DNA of 29,637 bases, taken from NCBI GenBank assembly GCA_038236905.1, contig JBBRZG010000036.1, forward strand, positions 1 to 29,637, written 5' to 3'. The notes beneath the pieces were generated by a model that was not told the DNA's origin, did no database searches, and was given only the letters and a program-made list of their open reading frames with translations. Each line of letters begins with the position of its first letter. The first letter of the stretch is position 1. Position numbers and translations under genes: made by a program. This stretch comes from UKL13-2 sp038236905. Lineage in GTDB: Bacteria; Pseudomonadota; Gammaproteobacteria; Burkholderiales; Usitatibacteraceae. This document shows, piece by piece, positions 7,395-14,187 of the stretch.

Positions 7395-8309
7395 ATGAAT
7401 TTGCGTGATCTTCGGTATTTGGTGGCGCTGGCTGATCTTAAACATTTTGGGCGCGCCGCTGAGGCCAGTTTTGTTTCACAGCCAACCTTATCCACCCAGG
7501 TCAAAAAATTAGAAGAAGAGCTGGGCGTACCGCTGATTGAGCGCAATCCACGCAATGTATTGCTAACCGATGTGGGCGAGGCGGTGGTGGCGCGCGCGCG
7601 GCTGATGCTGCGCGAAGCGGACGAGATTAAAAACATTGCTCGTCGCGCTAAAGATCCGGCCTCGGGTGCTGTAAAGATTGGTATTTTTCCGACCCTCGGC
7701 CCATATTTGTTGCCGCATGTGGTGCCGCAAATTGTCGCGAAATTTCCCAAGCTGGAACTGATGCTGTTTGAAGAAAAAACCGAAGTCATTCTAAAAAAAC
7801 TGCATGACGGTGAGTTGGACGCGGGCATTTTGGCGCTACCGATTCACGACGATACCTTGCACTGCGAGTTTTTATTTGAAGAGCCCTTCGTGTTGGCAGT
7901 GCCCGCGACGAACCGGATGGCAAAACAGAAAACAGTGAAGCTGGCTGATTTAGCGGACGAGCGTTTATTGCTGCTCGACGATGGTCACTGTCTGCGCGAT
8001 CAGGCCTTGGAGGTTTGTCAGATTGCGGGCGCGGTGGAACGCTCCGGTTTTCGCGCGACCAGCCTTGAAACGCTGCGCCACATGGTCAGCGCAAATGTCG
8101 GTATGACGCTGCTGCCTGCCCTGGCCGTGCGTCCACCCGCACCGACGACGGCAAATGTGGTGCTGATTCCCTTCACCGATCCGCAACCGCACCGGCGCAT
8201 CGCGATGGTGTGGCGGCGTACTTCAGCGTTGACCGTGTTTTTGTCGCAACTGATGCAATCGTTCAAGAATTTACCGAAAGGGGCGTTGGAAATTGCGAAA
8301 AGCAAATAA
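7395..8309 (+). CDS. oxyR: Hydrogen peroxide-sensing LysR-type regulator OxyR
   Basis: The N-terminal winged helix-turn-helix (residues ~1-60, HFGRAAEASFVSQPTLSTQV, quoted in part) and the substrate-binding-like sensor domain (~90-300) are complete at 304 residues. The sensor has Cys199 and Cys208 in DDGHCLRDQALEVC, the same numbers and surroundings as the redox pair of E. coli OxyR. This separates it from other LysR proteins. On oxidation the two cysteines form a disulfide and the protein activates catalase, peroxiredoxin and related genes. No catalase or ahpC gene is adjacent, and no divergent partner is present. It ends 36 nt from the convergent paeA-like gene. Confidence 0.95.
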   Translation: MNLRDLRYLVALADLKHFGRAAEASFVSQPTLSTQVKKLEEELGVPLIERNPRNVLLTDVGEAVVARARLMLREADEIKNIARRAKDPASGAVKIGIFPTLGPYLLPHVVPQIVAKFPKLELMLFEEKTEVILKKLHDGELDAGILALPIHDDTLHCEFLFEEPFVLAVPATNRMAKQKTVKLADLADERLLLLDDGHCLRDQALEVCQIAGAVERSGFRATSLETLRHMVSANVGMTLLPALAVRPPAPTTANVVLIPFTDPQPHRRIAMVWRRTSALTVFLSQLMQSFKNLPKGALEIAKSK

Positions 8310-8345
8310 GCCAAACGCTGCTACTGCCGCTGCACTTTGCGGAAG

Positions 8346-9689
8346 TTATTTTCTGTCCACGCTAGGATTTCGCTCAACCGTGGCCATCACCTGATCGATC
8401 CGCGAACCTTCGGTATCGACGACCACAAATTTAACGCCCTGCCAGACCACGCTGTCGGCTTTGCGCGGCCATTTTTTGAGCAGCGACATTAAAAATCCGC
8501 TGATGGTTTGGTAGTTTTCTTCCATCGGCAGATTGTCCCAGCCGAATAATTCTTTTACATCATTAATATCGGCCATGCCGTCAATCAGCCATGCGCCCTC
8601 GCTATCTTTCATTTTTACGATGCTTTTTTCGCGGGCGACTTCTTCCACAATCCGCCCCATGATCGCCGCCATCACATCGTTCATGGTCAGCAATCCTACA
8701 ATCACGCCGTATTCATTGGCGACCAGCGCGATATCCTCACCAGCGTTACGAAATTGATCCAGCCCATCGAGAACGGTGATTGAATCGGGCACCATCAAAA
8801 TCGGTTTCATTCCCCACGCCTTCAGTGTGTCGCGATGCAGGCGCAGCGATTGGTTGTTGATGGCTTTGGCGAGCAAATCTGATGCGTCAATGTAACCAAT
8901 AGGGTGATCGATGTCGCCGCCGGTGACCACAAAGCGGGCTTTGGGCTCTTCAGCCAATACGGTTTTAATCGTCTCTTCGTCATCGTCGACGTCAATGGAA
9001 ACAATATTTTGACGCGGTGTCATCGCGCTGGTGATTGCTTTTTCGCCGAGGCTCAGCACATTTTGAATAAGATGATGCGCATCGCGATCAACCGCGCCGG
9101 CTTCGGCACCCGCCGCGACCATGGCGTACACATCATCCGTGGTGACTGCAGCCTCACCCTGCGCGCGGATATTGAAAAAGGTGAGGATCGCATCGACTAA
9201 TTTGCCGAACAACCACAGAATCGGCGTGAAAGGTTTTTGCAGCGCGCGCAGTACGGGTGCGAGCGCGCAGGCAATGCGTTCGGGCGCGTGGATGGCAATG
9301 CGCTTGGGCAGCAGATCGCCGAATATTAAAAAGATCGCGGTAATTGCGCCAACCGCTAAAGTGAATGAAAGTGTGTCGCGCCACCATCCGTCCGCTAGGC
9401 CCCATGCGGCGAGCGTGTTGGCGATACGCGTGCTGAACGCTGCTTCGCCAAATACGCCCGCGAGAATAGCCACGACGTTCAATCCAATCTGCACGATGCC
9501 CAAAAAGCCGTTGGGATTGTCTTTGAGGTAGAGCACCACCTCAGCGCCTGCGGAATCGGGCTCGCCCGCATCGCGAATTTGCATGAGCTTGATACGTTTC
9601 GCGCTGGCAATCGATAGCTCGGCCAGGGCGAGAAAAGCATTCGTTGCGATCAGCAAAAGCAGAATAAACAAGGTGTCGGTCAGGGTCAT
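8346..9689 (-). CDS. paeA: CNNM/CorC (hemolysin C) family membrane protein, YtfL/PaeA type
   Basis: This inner-membrane protein has an N-terminal DUF21/CNNM domain with about four membrane segments (residues ~1-170, including the motif FGDLLPKRIAI). A pair of CBS domains follows (~215-335, starting AITSAMTPRQNIVSID), then a C-terminal CorC/HlyC domain (~350-435, with WLIDGMADINDVKELFGW, quoted in part). At 447 residues it matches the length of E. coli YtfL (PaeA), which has been linked to putrescine and cadaverine export. Other family members move magnesium or cobalt, so the substrate is uncertain and the symbol provisional. It is single and convergent with oxyR. Confidence 0.82.
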   Translation of the reverse strand: MTLTDTLFILLLLIATNAFLALAELSIASAKRIKLMQIRDAGEPDSAGAEVVLYLKDNPNGFLGIVQIGLNVVAILAGVFGEAAFSTRIANTLAAWGLADGWWRDTLSFTLAVGAITAIFLIFGDLLPKRIAIHAPERIACALAPVLRALQKPFTPILWLFGKLVDAILTFFNIRAQGEAAVTTDDVYAMVAAGAEAGAVDRDAHHLIQNVLSLGEKAITSAMTPRQNIVSIDVDDDEETIKTVLAEEPKARFVVTGGDIDHPIGYIDASDLLAKAINNQSLRLHRDTLKAWGMKPILMVPDSITVLDGLDQFRNAGEDIALVANEYGVIVGLLTMNDVMAAIMGRIVEEVAREKSIVKMKDSEGAWLIDGMADINDVKELFGWDNLPMEENYQTISGFLMSLLKKWPRKADSVVWQGVKFVVVDTEGSRIDQVMATVERNPSVDRK

Positions 9690-9911
9690 GGTTGAACTAT
9701 TGTGGCGCTGAGCGATGGCAGCAGTTGGTGCAGAATTGCAATTAAAACGTCATCTTGTAAAAAGATGATTGTTTGAATCGCCTAATTTTCTTTAAGGTCT
9801 ATCATTATGTCTTGCAATCGGTGGGGCAATATTTCAACCAGCGCTGTTGGGTGATGATCGCGCTTTTATGAATTCAGCGTCTTAACTGGCGGGAATACGG
9901 TTTCAGATCAA
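9690..9911. other. Intergenic region with a hairpin, no gene
   Basis: No coding signal was found. A hairpin lies at 9745-9774: TCATCTT and AAGATGA pair around a GTAAA loop, with AAAC/GTTT extending the stem across a small internal loop. It sits upstream of the minus-strand paeA-like gene and the plus-strand Cdd1 pseudogene. It lacks a clean T-run, so I do not call it a terminator. Confidence 0.5.
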
Positions 9912-10210
9912 ATGACCACTATCGCAAAATATAAAAAATCGCCTCTTCAACAAATCCCGGGTGTAAGGCCGTCTATCGCCTAGGATCTGAATGGTATTGG
10001 TATTACGCCGGTTGAACAGCTGCGGGGCCGTTCGCCGCAGGCGCGCTATGATGAAGTTTGTGACGCCACCGGCACGATTCATGATCGCTGTCTGCTTTAT
10101 GCTTCTGTTGCGCGGTGTATTACGCCTCAAACGCCACAAACGCCTCAACGCCGCAGCACGAGCCTGAAAAGCTAAAATGGTGGAACTGGAAACACACCCC
10201 ACAACGCTAG
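9912..10210 (+). pseudogene. Cdd1-type helix-hairpin-helix protein, inactivated by stop and frameshift
   Basis: From ATG 9912 the frame reads MTTIAKYKKSPLQQIPGVRP, then SIA, TAG at 9981-9983, DLNGIGITPVEQLRGRSPQA, and on to DRCLLYA. This is the helix-hairpin-helix DNA-binding pattern of the Cdd1 ('mitomycin resistance'/pathogenicity locus) family. After LLY the resemblance moves to the next frame, which reads FCCAVYYASNATNAS and ends KLKWWNWKHTPQR, the conserved Trp-rich tail of the family. Two lesions are therefore present: a likely CAG-to-TAG stop and a one-base loss near 10101-10105. The function of the intact family is not well established. The family assignment rests on motif memory. Confidence 0.78.
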
Positions 10211-10284
10211 AATTTTGGTCATATTTTGTTACAAACCCCAGCGTTCGCGCGGTTTTACAGCCGTTTTAGGCTGAAACGGCAAGT

Positions 10285-10314
10285 TTGGTGAGGACGTTGG
10301 CTTTCCCGTATTAT
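10285..10314 (+). promoter_or_regulatory. Possible sigma-70 promoter of the HiPIP gene
   Basis: TTGGTG (10285-10290) and TATTAT (10309-10314) are spaced by 18 nt and lie about 95 nt before the HiPIP start. A 7-bp hairpin (GCCGTTT/AAACGGC, 10260-10280) lies just upstream. This is an assignment by eye only. Confidence 0.35.
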
Positions 10315-10409
10315 ATCCGTGCAACTTTTTAAATCATGCGCCGTCATAGTCGCAGGTAACTATTCTGGCGAGCAATACTTTAATTCACTTTTATCTGAGG
10401 AGACACCCC

Positions 10410-10703
10410 ATGAAGGATTTGAACGTGCAAAACCGTCGTACCGCTTTGAAGATGATGTCGATTGGTCTGGCGAGCATTCCATTGCTTTCAATATCAAAAG
10501 CTTCATTAGCCGCACCCAGCCCGTTGCGTGCGGCTTTGGCATATCAGGAAAAACCGAAAGACGGTCACAAATGCTCGAACTGTATGCAATTTGTACCGGG
10601 TAAAACCGCCAAAGAAAACGGCGGCTGCAAGCTGATGGCCGGTGATACTGGTATCAGCCCTGAAGGCTGGTGTACCGCGTGGGTTGAATTGAAAAAAGCG
10701 TAA
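10410..10703 (+). CDS. High-potential iron-sulfur protein (HiPIP), Tat-exported
   Basis: This is a small soluble periplasmic electron carrier with a cubane [4Fe-4S] cluster. The leader NRRTALKMMSIGLASIPLLS has the twin arginines and hydrophobic core of a Tat signal, with likely cleavage near SLAA. The mature part has exactly the four HiPIP cysteines in order: CSNC, then NGGC and EGWCTAW, with the family tail. The Shine-Dalgarno is strong (GAGGAG, 7 nt before the ATG). HiPIPs pass electrons between the bc1 complex or other donors and a terminal oxidase or reaction centre. No partner gene is adjacent, so the partner is unknown. rpoE follows. Confidence 0.95.
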   Translation: MKDLNVQNRRTALKMMSIGLASIPLLSISKASLAAPSPLRAALAYQEKPKDGHKCSNCMQFVPGKTAKENGGCKLMAGDTGISPEGWCTAWVELKKA

Positions 10704-10812
10704 TTAAGGACTGCTTGTTTTGAAATCGTTCGACGTCGTCATTTCAGATGTACCTTCGGCAATAGCCAATTTGTTTGTACATTCACCGCGCTCGCCTGTA
10801 ACATCAAGGGCC

Positions 10813-11508
10813 ATGAAAACGCGAACCGCTGAAACGCTTCCGTCTGCCGGCGTCGACGAGAAAAAAACACGCACTCCTGCATCCTCGGAACAGGCGAAAG
10901 TTGACGATCTCTTGATTCGTCGCTTTTGCGATGGCGACTTAAAAGCTTTCGAGATTTTAGTCGTGAAGTATCAACGTCGCATTGCCGCGGCCATTAACGC
11001 GATGGTGCGGAATGACGGTGTGGCCGAAGAATTGACCCAAGAAACTTTTTTGCGTGCTTATCGAGGGTTGCCGAATTTTCGTTTTGAAAGCGCATTCTCA
11101 ACCTGGCTTTACGCGATTGCGCGTAACACAGCGACGTCCTACCATCGTGACGGTCATGGCCGGGCAGACAACGCGGTTTCGCTTGATGCGTTGACAGAAG
11201 AGTTTGGTTCAGGTGAGGCGTCACTCAGCGGTGGTGCCGCCCACGAACGTACTGCCAGCAGCCCTGAAGAAGAGGTCGCCACGCAGCAACTACTGGCGCG
11301 GATTCAGCTTGCCGTCAGTGATCTTCCGCCGCAAATGCGCGAAGCCTTGGTACTGCGCGAAATGGAAGGGCTGAGTTATGTTGAGATTGCTGAAAAGCTG
11401 GGCGTGCCACTGAACACCGTGCGCTCACTTATTTTTAGAGCGCGCGAAAGTGTAGCCAATGACATTAACTCCATGCTCGATTCAACCATCCGTGGGAGGC
11501 TCGAATGA
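10813..11508 (+). CDS. rpoE: RNA polymerase ECF sigma factor, RpoE (sigma-E) type
   Basis: It directs RNA polymerase to envelope-stress promoters. Region 2 is visible as IRRFCDGDLKAFEILVVKYQ, then EELTQETFLRAYRGL and SAFSTWLYAIARNTA. Region 4 is MREALVLREMEGLSYVEIA, then KLGVPLNTVRSLIFRARE. The spacing and wording match sigma-E closely. The ATG at 10813 gives 231 residues; a TTG at 10720 would give 262, but the extra residues look unconserved. An unusually long Ser/Ala-rich linker between regions 2 and 4 includes TASSPEEEV. The stop overlaps the anti-sigma start by four bases. Confidence 0.92.
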   Translation: MKTRTAETLPSAGVDEKKTRTPASSEQAKVDDLLIRRFCDGDLKAFEILVVKYQRRIAAAINAMVRNDGVAEELTQETFLRAYRGLPNFRFESAFSTWLYAIARNTATSYHRDGHGRADNAVSLDALTEEFGSGEASLSGGAAHERTASSPEEEVATQQLLARIQLAVSDLPPQMREALVLREMEGLSYVEIAEKLGVPLNTVRSLIFRARESVANDINSMLDSTIRGRLE

Positions 11509-11807
11509 GTCCGGATGAAACCAATAACGGCTGCGAAGGAAAAAGCGCAGACAGTTTAGAAAAGAGCAGCATAGAAATGAATGAAGGAGTGAGCGAAAAC
11601 ATGGGAATATCCGCACTGCTCGATGAAGAGATTTCATCGGCCGAATTTACAATTTTATCGGCACAATTTAGCGCCAACCCCGCGATGATTGCAACGCTTA
11701 AAACGCAACGTTATGTGCAAGATGCGCTGGCCGGTTTTAGCAGTCCCGATTACCTTTACACCGAGCGCATCATGGCTTTTATTCAGCGCTCGATTTCCAT
11801 AAAATAG
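11505..11807 (+). CDS. RseA-like anti-sigma factor reduced to the cytoplasmic domain
   Basis: Residues ~33-98 (GISALLDEEISSAEFTILSA, then YVQDALAGF, then TERIMAFIQRSI) match the N-terminal, sigma-E-binding domain of RseA/MucA. The gene begins inside the rpoE stop (ATGA), the classical rpoE-rseA arrangement. It stops after that domain: no membrane helix and no periplasmic RseB-binding part follows, and convergent murA starts 24 nt later. An ATG at 11601 with a good GGAG Shine-Dalgarno (11586-11589) would give the domain alone (68 residues), so two starts are possible. It cannot respond through the usual DegS/RseP proteolysis. It could be a soluble anti-sigma or a truncated gene. Confidence 0.75.
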   Translation: MSPDETNNGCEGKSADSLEKSSIEMNEGVSENMGISALLDEEISSAEFTILSAQFSANPAMIATLKTQRYVQDALAGFSSPDYLYTERIMAFIQRSISIK

Positions 11808-11831
11808 TTAGGTAATACGCGCGCTACAGTC

Positions 11832-13172
11832 TCAATCGACTCGTGCCAGCGTTAGTGACAAACCACGGGTTCTTTCAATCAAATCCCCATAACCGCGTTC
11901 AATCCGGTTAATCGACGTAATCGACGTTTCACCTGACGCGAGGGCGGCGGCCATCACATAGGCAAGACCGGCGCGAAGATCGGGAACATTTAGCGTCAGG
12001 CCATCCGAATGCAGTGGCGTTGGCCCTTGAATAATCGCGCTGTGGGGGAAATCACGGCCACGGAATCGACATGCGACAGAGCCCAGGCAATGTGTTTCAA
12101 TTTGGGTTTTAGCGCCTAACGCAGAGAGCGCGTTCAAGTAGTCGAAACGGCGCTCGTAAACTGTTTCATGAATGATCGAGGTGCCGGTGGCTTGCGTGAG
12201 CATCACCGCGAATGGCTGCTGCCAGTCGGTCGCAAAGCCAGGGAAAACATCTGTTTCGAGTACGGTGCTTTTTAGTTTATGACGGCGGAAAAAGCGAATC
12301 GATTTCGCGCCTTCAATCGACACGCCACCGCCTACGCTATTGAACGGACCAAAAAAATTAATCAGCGTTGAAGGGTCAATGCCGTCAATAATGATTTCGC
12401 CATCGGTTGCCGCGGCCAAGGCTGCCCATGATGCAGCTTCAATGCGGTCTCCGAGAACTTCGAAAGTGGTGCCATAAAGTTTGTCCACTCCCTCGATAAT
12501 CAGTTCGCGGTTTGGCATCAACTGAACACGTGCGCCCATGGTGTTGAGCATCGTGATAAGCGCAATGATTTCTGGCTCAGTGGCGACGTTTTCAATGATG
12601 CTGGTACCTTCTGCCAGTACGCCTAAGAATAAACAGCTCTCCGTCGCGCCCACGCTGGGGTAGGGCAGTTTGTAGTGGCAGGCCTTGAGCGGGCCGCTGC
12701 GCGTGGCGCGATAGCCATCGTCGCTCACGGTAATTTCGGCACCAAACATTTTGGCCGCGTCCAAATGAAAATCCACCGGCCGGGCGCCGATATTGCAGCC
12801 TGAAACCACAGGCACGTGCGCCTCGCCCAAACGATGCAGCAATACGCCCAACAGTAGAATCGGGATTCGATTAGAGCCGCTGTCCGGGATTGGCACTTTG
12901 GCTGAGGCAAGTTTGGTCGCGTCAATCGTGATGTCTGAGCCGTCGTTCCAGCTGAGCTTGGCCCCCGAGGCTGCAAGCATTTCGCAGGTGATTTCAACGT
13001 CGCCAATGCGCGGCGTATTGAGCAGCTTGGTCTCGCCTTCAGCCAGCAACGCCGCCACCATGGCTTTGGTCGCAAAGTTCTTTGCGCCCAGCCCTTTGAT
13101 TCGTCCGCTGACCGGCTGTCCACCACTGATGACATATTTAGGTTGTTTGGCTTGCATCAACATTTTGCTCAT
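11832..13172 (-). CDS. murA: UDP-N-acetylglucosamine 1-carboxyvinyltransferase, divergent second-type MurA
   Basis: It transfers enolpyruvate from PEP to UDP-GlcNAc, the first committed step of peptidoglycan synthesis. Catalytic features are kept: Lys31 in LGAKNFATKAMVAALL, Cys126 in SGCNIGARPVD (the fosfomycin target) and Arg in VPDLRAGLAYV. At 446 residues it is longer than the ~417 of common proteobacterial MurA. Its wording differs (ISGGQPVSGRIKG; DVFPGFATDWQQPFAVMLTQ; CLGSVACRF insertion) and, from memory, is closer to the second MurA seen in actinobacteria. It may be an extra copy. A start three codons downstream (13163) would sit better behind the AGGA Shine-Dalgarno. Confidence 0.88.
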   Translation of the reverse strand: MSKMLMQAKQPKYVISGGQPVSGRIKGLGAKNFATKAMVAALLAEGETKLLNTPRIGDVEITCEMLAASGAKLSWNDGSDITIDATKLASAKVPIPDSGSNRIPILLLGVLLHRLGEAHVPVVSGCNIGARPVDFHLDAAKMFGAEITVSDDGYRATRSGPLKACHYKLPYPSVGATESCLFLGVLAEGTSIIENVATEPEIIALITMLNTMGARVQLMPNRELIIEGVDKLYGTTFEVLGDRIEAASWAALAAATDGEIIIDGIDPSTLINFFGPFNSVGGGVSIEGAKSIRFFRRHKLKSTVLETDVFPGFATDWQQPFAVMLTQATGTSIIHETVYERRFDYLNALSALGAKTQIETHCLGSVACRFRGRDFPHSAIIQGPTPLHSDGLTLNVPDLRAGLAYVMAAALASGETSITSINRIERGYGDLIERTRGLSLTLARVD

Positions 13173-13498
13173 TTCCTGATTGCGGTTTTTTCAATGAGAG
13201 AATACTAACCGATCAAGTGCGCATCGGCGAATGCAAACATGTCAATAATGTGATTTTTGCGATTGGTGGGTCGCCGTCCGTACTGGTCAGCGCAAGTACT
13301 TTATCGTGAAGCATTGGCGTTTGGCCAAGACTTTCCGGTTAGAACTTTGATTCGGAAGAGTGGCTTCCTTGATGTACCGCGAACACGATGTTTACCAACA
13401 CGGGATAGGTATGACCGCGTTTATCGACGAGCGTTTCGAACCATTTTCGCCCTGAGACCCGCCTTGGCAAAAGAGTTTATTAATTTTATATTGACAGG
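13173..13498. other. murA-ddpX divergent intergenic region with unexplained coding-like text
   Basis: No complete gene was found. Different frames give protein-like snatches (for example one frame reads LMYREHDVYQHGIGMTAF followed by a stop). An 81-codon plus-strand frame runs from 13257 to a stop that overlaps the ddpX ATG. None matches a family I know. The region must hold the promoters of murA (minus strand) and ddpX (plus strand), but I could not place them convincingly. Confidence 0.4.
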
Positions 13499-14149
13499 AT
13501 GAACATTTCAATTCCCACATCTGAGCCTCCTATGTCGCCGCCCGCGACGCTCCGCTGCGAAGACATCGCCAGCAGCTTGCAATTTCGTCGACTATCCAAA
13601 ATTGCAGGCATCACGGTTGAGCTACGCTACCAGAGCCCGAATAACTTTGTAGGGCGCGATCTATATTCGCCGCTGGAGTGCGGTTGGCTGCACAGCGATG
13701 GTGCGAACGCGCTGGAGGCTTCGGTCGCTTGGCTAAAAGCAGTGCGTCCAGATTTATCCATGCTGGTGCTTGATGCATTGCGTCCGCAGCGGGTGCAGGA
13801 GCAGCTTTGGGCATCGCTGCAAGGCACAGCTCTGCTGGGTTATTTGGCCGATCCGCTGCGTGGTTCGATCCACTCTTTTGGCATGGCTGTGGACGTCACG
13901 CTGGCTGATCGCGCGGGACGCGAACTCGACATGGGCACGCCGTTTGACGATCTCACCGAGCTATCTCACCCGGCTCTTGAAAACAAGTTTTTGGCGAGTG
14001 GACATTTAACGACAATTCAAATCGCCAATCGCCAGCTGCTGCGCAACGCAATGGAGGCGGGTGGCTGGCAAGGCATCAGCAGCGAGTGGTGGCATTTTGA
14101 TTGCGGAGAACGCGATCAAGTCCGCGCCACTTACATTCGGGTTTTATAA
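13499..14149 (+). CDS. ddpX: D-alanyl-D-alanine dipeptidase (M15D, VanX/DdpX family)
   Basis: This zinc peptidase splits D-Ala-D-Ala. Zinc ligands and the catalytic residue are visible: SIHSFGMAVD (His and Asp ligands), then EWWHFD near the C-terminus (catalytic Glu and third ligand His). The conserved Arg is in LDALRPQRVQEQLW. The 216-residue length is normal. No signal peptide is seen, so it is most likely cytoplasmic, which suits dipeptide recycling like E. coli DdpX rather than secretion. A vancomycin-resistance role is unlikely because no vanH/vanA-type partners are present. It converges on dacB, 38 nt away, across a 2 x 10-bp tandem repeat. Confidence 0.9.
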   Translation: MNISIPTSEPPMSPPATLRCEDIASSLQFRRLSKIAGITVELRYQSPNNFVGRDLYSPLECGWLHSDGANALEASVAWLKAVRPDLSMLVLDALRPQRVQEQLWASLQGTALLGYLADPLRGSIHSFGMAVDVTLADRAGRELDMGTPFDDLTELSHPALENKFLASGHLTTIQIANRQLLRNAMEAGGWQGISSEWWHFDCGERDQVRATYIRVL

Positions 14150-14150
14150 A

Positions 14151-14170
14151 GCGGTGGCGAGCGGTGGCGA
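14151..14170. repeat. Tandem duplication of a 10-bp unit between ddpX and dacB
   Basis: GCGGTGGCGA occurs twice in direct succession, immediately after the ddpX stop. A 6-bp hairpin (CAGCTA/TAGCTG, 14180-14194) follows, overlapping the dacB stop. It may serve as a weak end structure for both convergent genes; there is no T-run. Confidence 0.6.
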
Positions 14171-14187
14171 TTTCGCTGCCAGCTATG

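Noticed and set aside
7395..8309. Generic LysR metabolic regulator
   Set aside because: Cysteines at 199 and 208 in the DGHCLRDQ context identify OxyR.
9903..10202. Minus-strand 99-residue reading frame
   Set aside because: It is antisense to the Cdd1-family pseudogene, whose plus-strand motifs explain the region; the translated text is Arg-rich noise.
10720..10812. TTG start for rpoE giving 31 more residues
   Set aside because: The added residues are unlike sigma-E proteins; the ATG at 10813 is closer to the expected length.
13499..14149. Vancomycin-resistance vanX
   Set aside because: No vanH, vanA-type ligase or vanRS is present; a chromosomal DdpX-like recycling role is more likely.
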